From an uncultured Clostridia bacterium (GTDB taxonomy: Bacteria; Bacillota; Clostridia; TANB77; CAG-508), in assembly GCA_947630155.1 (NCBI GenBank), contig CANRGM010000014.1:1-19219 (forward strand): DNA of 19,219 nt, given 5' to 3'. The notes beneath the pieces are model-generated. The model was given only the letters and a program-made list of their open reading frames with translations. It had not been told where the DNA came from and did no database searches. Each line of letters starts with the position of its first letter. The first letter of the stretch is position 1. This document shows positions 14,918-19,219 of the stretch, piece by piece. Made by a program: the position numbers and the translations under genes.

Positions 14918-15763
14918 TCAAATCAATTCATTATTTTTATATACATATAAAAATATCTTCCTATTTAAATAAGAAGATATTCTATATTTAATATTGTTTA
15001 TCCTAAAGCAATATCTAAAATCATCATAACTGCAAAACCGGATAGTAAATCCTATTACTCCCAAACTAGATTTATTGTTTCCATGCATTTCTGGTACTAA
15101 TTCCTCTACTACAACAAATAGCATTGCACCAGCTGCAAAAGATAATAAATAAGGAAGTATTGGAACAACAATATTTACTAGTAGCACTGTTATAATAGCA
15201 CCTATCGGCTCCACCACTCCAGATAAAACTCCATACAAAAACGCTTTTCCCTTACTCTTACCATTCATTTTTAAAGGCATTGAAATAATAGCTCCTTCTG
15301 GGATGTTTTGAATGGCAATTCCTATAGCTAATAACATAGCTTCAAATAACTCTATTCCAGCATTTCCAGCTAAATATGCGGCAAAACTTACACCTACAGC
15401 CATTCCCTCTGGAATGTTATGTAAGGTAACCGAAAACATTAACATGTTTAATTTTTTCCCATTCTTTTTATGTTCTAACTTTTCAGCAATTATATTAATA
15501 ACTATTAAAAAAAATACTCCCAAAATCAATCCTACTGTTGCTGGCAGCCAAGCTACTACACCTTGATTCTCTGCCATCTCAACTGATGGTAAAATAAGAG
15601 ACCATACACTAGCTGCAATCATAACCCCTGCTGCAAATCCAACAATTACTTTTTGAAATTTTTCACTCATATTTTTTTTCATAAAAAGTACTAAACTACT
15701 TCCTAAACTAGTTCCTATAAATGGTATTAAAATTCCAATTAAACTATATAATTCTTTATTCAC
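14918..15763 (-). pseudogene. ZIP-family metal transporter, 3' end frameshifted
   Basis: This is a zinc/iron permease of the ZIP/ZupT type. It has membrane segments near 5-27, 38-60, 70-92, 108-130, 140-162, 173-200 and 203-222. The two metal-site motifs HNIPEG (115-120) and QNIPEG (152-157) are intact. It begins with GTG, with GGAGG ten bases upstream. After residue 241 the frame changes to a charged, unrelated tail. In the next frame the expected final helix reads GFAVMMILDIALG and stops at 14998, matching the family. An extra G at 15040 or 15041 explains it. The hairpin at 14952-14981 lies just after the expected stop, inside the present reading frame, which supports the shorter original end (254 aa). 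It may be a sequencing error or a real mutation. The rest could still be functional only if the last helix is dispensable. Confidence 0.85.
14952..14981 (-). terminator. Terminator of the transporter gene
   Basis: Nine-base arms (14952-14960 and 14973-14981) with a 12-base loop, followed on the minus strand by a T-rich stretch. It sits 17 bases after the ancestral stop codon of the transporter. Confidence 0.6.
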
Positions 15764-15779
15764 TTTTATTTTCCCTCCG

Positions 15780-15791
15780 TACTATATAGTA
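15780..15791. promoter_or_regulatory. 12-bp palindrome before the transporter, possible operator
   Basis: TACTATATAGTA is a perfect palindrome two bases upstream of the GGAGG site. It overlaps a possible -10 box paired with a TTAACA box 18 bp further upstream. A metal-responsive repressor site is possible, but it does not match a Zur or Fur box that I know. Confidence 0.35.
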
Positions 15792-15817
15792 TGGGATTTT
15801 ATTGTATTATGTTAATA

Positions 15818-15845
15818 ATTATATATATTTTATTACTTTTGTTAA
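15818..15845 (-). promoter_or_regulatory. Promoter candidate of the ZIP transporter gene
   Basis: Minus-strand TTAACA (15840-15845), a 16-bp spacer and perfect TATAAT (15818-15823). The leader would be about 50 nt and contain the 12-bp palindrome. Confidence 0.55.
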
Positions 15846-15937
15846 AATATGTCACTTTTCTTATTAGAAAAACAAGGATTATTATATTACATATTTTTTG
15901 AGTACATTATATTTATATAAAAATATTTATACAAACA

Positions 15938-15966
15938 TTGCCAAATTTTCTAATTTATGGTATAAT
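15938..15966 (+). promoter_or_regulatory. Sigma-A promoter of the repeat-protein gene
   Basis: TTGCCA (15938-15943), a 17-bp spacer and perfect TATAAT (15961-15966). The leader to the start codon at 16095 would be about 120 nt. The stretch 15764-16094 holds only this promoter, the divergent one and the leader. Confidence 0.75.
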
Positions 15967-16094
15967 ATTACCATATTATTTTTCGAATTAATGAAAAGGA
16001 TGTAGGAAGATAATATTTTATGGTATTTATTGCCAAAAAAATAAAATATGTCGTATTTTTACTTAATATAATAATCGACGGATTGGAGAAAATA

Positions 16095-19000
16095 ATGAAG
16101 AAAAAAGTAATTGCAATATCTAGCGTAACATTTTTGTTTATTTTTTTAACAATAGGTTTATATTTTGCCACAAATCTACGTGAATTTGAAGTCGTTTTTA
16201 ATAGTAACGGAGGAAGTTCAGCACAGACGCAAATGGTAAAAAAAGGCAAAAGAATTGTAGAACCTGAAATTCCTGTAAAACAAGGTTATACTTTTGAAGG
16301 ATGGTATTTAAATTTAAATGATAGCCAACCTTTTAATTTTGACACTGAAGTTACTAGCGATATGAAATTAATTGCTAAATGGTCAAGTGCTAATACAAAA
16401 TACATAGTTAATCATTATAAAATGGATCTTGATGGCTCAACATATTCAATGTTTGAAACAGAAAATAAATTGGGACTTACTGATACATCAGTAACACCAG
16501 AAGTTAAAACTTATGATGGATTCACATCTCCAATTACACAAACTGTTAACATATCTGCTGATGGAAGTACTCTTGTAAACTATTATTATACAAGAAATAA
16601 ATATAATATTACACTTACATATAACACAGGTATTTCTGAGGTATCTGGTTCAGGTGAATATTATTATGAAGAAGAAGTTCCAATTAATGCTACTCTTTTA
16701 GCTGGTTATTCTTTTGATTATTGGATAACTGATGATGGAACTCGATATACTGATAACGAATCCAAAATAATTATGGGAGCTAAAGATATTTCGTTAACTG
16801 GAAATGCTACACCAAATACTTATACAACATATACAGTTAAACATTATAAGATGAATTTAGATGGCTCTACTTATGCCGAACCTGAAATTGAAACTTTTAC
16901 TGGAACTACTGATGCTCCTGTATCACCTGCTGTAAAAACATATGAAGGCTTTACTTCTCCTGAAGTTCAAACAACTAATGTTAATGGTGATGGAAGTGCT
17001 ATTATAGAATATTATTATACAAGAAATAAATATAATGTAATATTAAATTCAAATATTGGAATATCTAATGTAATCGGTTCTGGTGAATATTATTACGAAG
17101 AAAAAGTTTCAATTATGGCTGAACTTTTAGAAGGTTATTCTTTTGATTATTGGATAAATAACAATGGCATAAAATATTATGATCCTGAAATCACAATAAT
17201 AATAGGTACAAATGATATATCTTTAACAGCTAATGCTACTGCAAATGAAGATACTCCTTACACCGTAAAACATTATAAAATGAATTTAGATGGCTCTACT
17301 TATGCCGAACCTGAAATTGAAACTTTTACTGGAACTACTGATACTTCTGTAACTCCTGATACTAAAACTTATGAAGGTTTCACTTCACCAGATGCTCAAA
17401 CTATTAATATTGATGGTGATGGTAATGCTATTGTAGAATACTATTACTCTAGAAATAAATATACTGTAACATTAAACTCAAATATTGGAATATCTGATTT
17501 AATTGGTTCTGGTGAATATTATTACGAAGAAGAAGTTTCAATTATAGCTGAACTTTTAGATGGTTATTCTTTTGATTATTGGATAAATGACAATGACATA
17601 AAATATGATGATTCTGAAATCACAATAATAATAGGTACAAATGATATATCTTTAACAGCTAATGCTACTGCAAATGAAGATACTCCTTACACCGTAAAAC
17701 ATTACAAAATGAATTTAGATGGTTCTACTTATGCCGAACCTGAAATTGAAACTTTTACAGGAACTACCGATACTTCTGTAACTCCTGATACTAAAACTTA
17801 TGAAGGTTTTACCTCTCCAGAAATTCAAACTATTAATATTGATGGTGATGGTAATGCTATTGTAGAATACTATTATTCTAGAAATAAATATACTGTAACA
17901 CTAAACTCAAATATCGGAATATCTGAAGTAATTGGTTCTGGTGAGTATTATTACGAAGAAGAAGTTTCAATTATAGCTGAACTTTTAGATGGTTATTCTT
18001 TTGATTATTGGATAGATAATAATCAAGAGATATACAAAGAAGCTTCTTTTAATTTAAAAATAGGTATTTCTGATATAACCCTAACAGCTAATGCTACTGC
18101 AAATGAAGATACTATATATAATGTTATGTATTATAAAATGAATTTAGATGGTTCTACTTATGCCGAACCTGAAATTGAAACTCTTACAGGAATTACTGAT
18201 ACTTCTGTAACCCCTGAGCCAAAACCTTTTGAAGGTTTCACTTCACCAGATGCTCAAACTATTAAAATTAATGGTGATGGCAGTTCTTTTGTAAAATATT
18301 ACTATACTAGAAATACATACGATGTAAGTTTAACACAATCTAAAGGTGTATCTAAAGTTACAGGTTCAGGTACATATTATTATGAGCAAAAAGTTGAAAT
18401 CACAGCTGAACTTTTAGATGGTTATTCTTTTGATTATTGGATAGATAATAATGACATAACATATAATGATTCAAAAATTACAATAATACTAGGTGCAAAT
18501 AATGTATCATTAACAGCAATTGCAAAAGCAAATACAAATACTCCATATACTGTTGAACACTATAAAATGAATTTGGATGGCTCTACCTATGCTGAACCTG
18601 AAATTGAGCATTTAACCGGAACTACTGATACCTCTGTAACCCCTAACACAAGACCTTATGATGGTTTTACTGCTCCAGAAACTGAAACTATTACAATTGA
18701 TGGAAATGGTCAATCTATTGTAAAATATTACTATACCAGAAATACATACGATGTAAGTTTGACACCATCTAAAGGTATATCTAAAGTCACAGGTTCAGGT
18801 ACATATTATTATGAACAAGAAATCACAATTACAGTCGAAGTATTAGCTGGTTATACGTTTGATTATTGGATAGATAATAGTCAACAAAAATATAATGATT
18901 CTAAAGTTACAATAATACTAGGTGCAAATGATATATCATTAACAGCAATTGCAAAAGCAAATACAAACACACCATATACTGTTGAACACTATAAAATGAA

Positions 19001-19219
19001 TTTGGACGGTTCTAGCTATGCTGAACCTGAAATTGAGCATTTAAGCGGAACTACTGATGCCTCTGTGACCCCTAACACAAGAACTTATGATGGTTTTACT
19101 GCTCCAGAAGCTGAAACTATTACAATTGATGGAAATGGTCAGTCTATTGTAAAATACCTTTACTCTAGAAATAAATATCCTGTAACCATAACACCTTCTA
19201 CAGGTATATCAAAAGTCAC
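16095..19219 (+). CDS. Large InlB-type repeat surface protein (3' end beyond window)
   Basis: The frame is open for 1041 codons to the window edge. Residues about 5-25 are one hydrophobic segment after MKKK, an export signal or signal anchor. Residues about 32-96 form a Listeria-Bacteroides (InlB B-type, PF09479-like) repeat: VVFNSNGGS, then GYTFEGWY and a final LIAKW. Six full tandem units of 143 aa and a seventh partial one follow from 16401. Each unit has a first half of the type HYKMNLDGSTY...TGTTD...YEGFTSP...YYYTRN and a second half resembling the divergent InlB B-repeat (GSGEYYYEE...GYSFDYW...). Such proteins are usually surface adhesins or stalks ending in an anchor or catalytic domain, which here would lie outside the window. 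GGAG is six bases before this ATG. An in-frame ATG at 16020 would add 25 residues but has a poorer site and would bury the export signal. Confidence 0.9.
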   Translation, partial: MKKKVIAISSVTFLFIFLTIGLYFATNLREFEVVFNSNGGSSAQTQMVKKGKRIVEPEIPVKQGYTFEGWYLNLNDSQPFNFDTEVTSDMKLIAKWSSANTKYIVNHYKMDLDGSTYSMFETENKLGLTDTSVTPEVKTYDGFTSPITQTVNISADGSTLVNYYYTRNKYNITLTYNTGISEVSGSGEYYYEEEVPINATLLAGYSFDYWITDDGTRYTDNESKIIMGAKDISLTGNATPNTYTTYTVKHYKMNLDGSTYAEPEIETFTGTTDAPVSPAVKTYEGFTSPEVQTTNVNGDGSAIIEYYYTRNKYNVILNSNIGISNVIGSGEYYYEEKVSIMAELLEGYSFDYWINNNGIKYYDPEITIIIGTNDISLTANATANEDTPYTVKHYKMNLDGSTYAEPEIETFTGTTDTSVTPDTKTYEGFTSPDAQTINIDGDGNAIVEYYYSRNKYTVTLNSNIGISDLIGSGEYYYEEEVSIIAELLDGYSFDYWINDNDIKYDDSEITIIIGTNDISLTANATANEDTPYTVKHYKMNLDGSTYAEPEIETFTGTTDTSVTPDTKTYEGFTSPEIQTINIDGDGNAIVEYYYSRNKYTVTLNSNIGISEVIGSGEYYYEEEVSIIAELLDGYSFDYWIDNNQEIYKEASFNLKIGISDITLTANATANEDTIYNVMYYKMNLDGSTYAEPEIETLTGITDTSVTPEPKPFEGFTSPDAQTIKINGDGSSFVKYYYTRNTYDVSLTQSKGVSKVTGSGTYYYEQKVEITAELLDGYSFDYWIDNNDITYNDSKITIILGANNVSLTAIAKANTNTPYTVEHYKMNLDGSTYAEPEIEHLTGTTDTSVTPNTRPYDGFTAPETETITIDGNGQSIVKYYYTRNTYDVSLTPSKGISKVTGSGTYYYEQEITITVEVLAGYTFDYWIDNSQQKYNDSKVTIILGANDISLTAIAKANTNTPYTVEHYKMNLDGSSYAEPEIEHLSGTTDASVTPNTRTYDGFTAPEAETITIDGNGQSIVKYLYSRNKYPVTITPSTGISKV
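16401..19219 (+). repeat. Tandem 429-bp coding repeats, six and a partial seventh
   Basis: Units begin at 16401, 16830, 17259, 17688, 18117, 18546 and 18975, always exactly 429 bp apart although the sequences have diverged. Units 3 and 4 (17259 and 17688) are the most alike, with long identical runs. Units 6 and 7 form another closely related pair, and the second half of unit 5 already resembles them. Unit 1 is the most divergent. This pattern suggests stepwise duplication with a strict length requirement. Confidence 0.95.

Noticed and set aside
15968..16249. Minus-strand 93-codon open frame
   Set aside because: It is antisense to the promoter, leader and start of the repeat-protein gene and has no recognisable product.
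16401..19219. Regular repeats as a CRISPR array or satellite
   Set aside because: The 429-bp units are one continuous reading frame without stops and encode recognisable repeat domains; there are no short repeats with spacers.
1..19219. Insertion sequence, prophage or integrase explaining the operon
   Set aside because: No transposase, recombinase or phage gene was found on either strand.

Overview
The window is AT-rich DNA with short intergenic gaps, GGAGG-type ribosome binding sites and several consensus TTGACA/TATAAT promoters. It carries a sporulation gene (ylbJ), a CarD-dnaG-rpoD block and an elongator tRNA-Met of the type seen in Bacillus. Together these point to a low-GC, spore-forming member of the Bacillota, most likely a clostridium. 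No transposase, phage gene or CRISPR array is visible.

Layout. (1) Positions 1-282: no secure gene. This stretch holds a 32-bp sequence that recurs at 7869-7900. (2) 283-7796, minus strand: a tightly packed seven-gene operon with its own consensus promoter at 7828-7856. In order of transcription it encodes a sugar-transfer-type ATP-grasp enzyme, a fold-III PLP decarboxylase, a cysteine-synthase-like fold-II PLP enzyme, an arginase/agmatinase-family hydrolase, a Ddl-like ATP-grasp ligase, a KamA-like radical SAM aminomutase and an RsgA GTPase. The neighbouring genes overlap by 11 nt or are 1 nt apart, with one 15-nt gap. The first six look like an undescribed pathway that builds and ligates non-protein amino acids. 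The arginase + cysteine-synthase + ATP-grasp trio recalls D-cycloserine biosynthesis, but the set is clearly different. (3) 7797-9834, plus strand: ylbJ with a sigma-E-like promoter, a 68-aa protein, a GGGGACGTTCC hairpin element and tRNA-Met. (4) 9835-14775, minus strand: a 109-aa basic protein, rpoD, dnaG, carD and dut. The rpoD product has an extra N-terminal domain that reads as a PASTA domain, which is very unusual for a cytoplasmic primary sigma factor. dnaG has candidate sigma-A and sigma-H promoters separated by a perfect 17-bp inverted repeat. (5) 14918-15763, minus strand: a ZIP-family metal transporter whose last transmembrane segment is destroyed by an apparent one-base insertion. 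(6) 16095 to the window edge, plus strand: a large repeat protein, open over 1041 codons, with tandem units spaced exactly 429 bp (143 aa) apart.

How the parts relate: blocks 3 and 4 are housekeeping and sporulation functions. Block 2 is an accessory metabolic module bracketed by a repeated palindromic element. Block 6 is a probable cell-surface adhesin. The strongest leads are the PASTA-sigma fusion and the six-enzyme operon.
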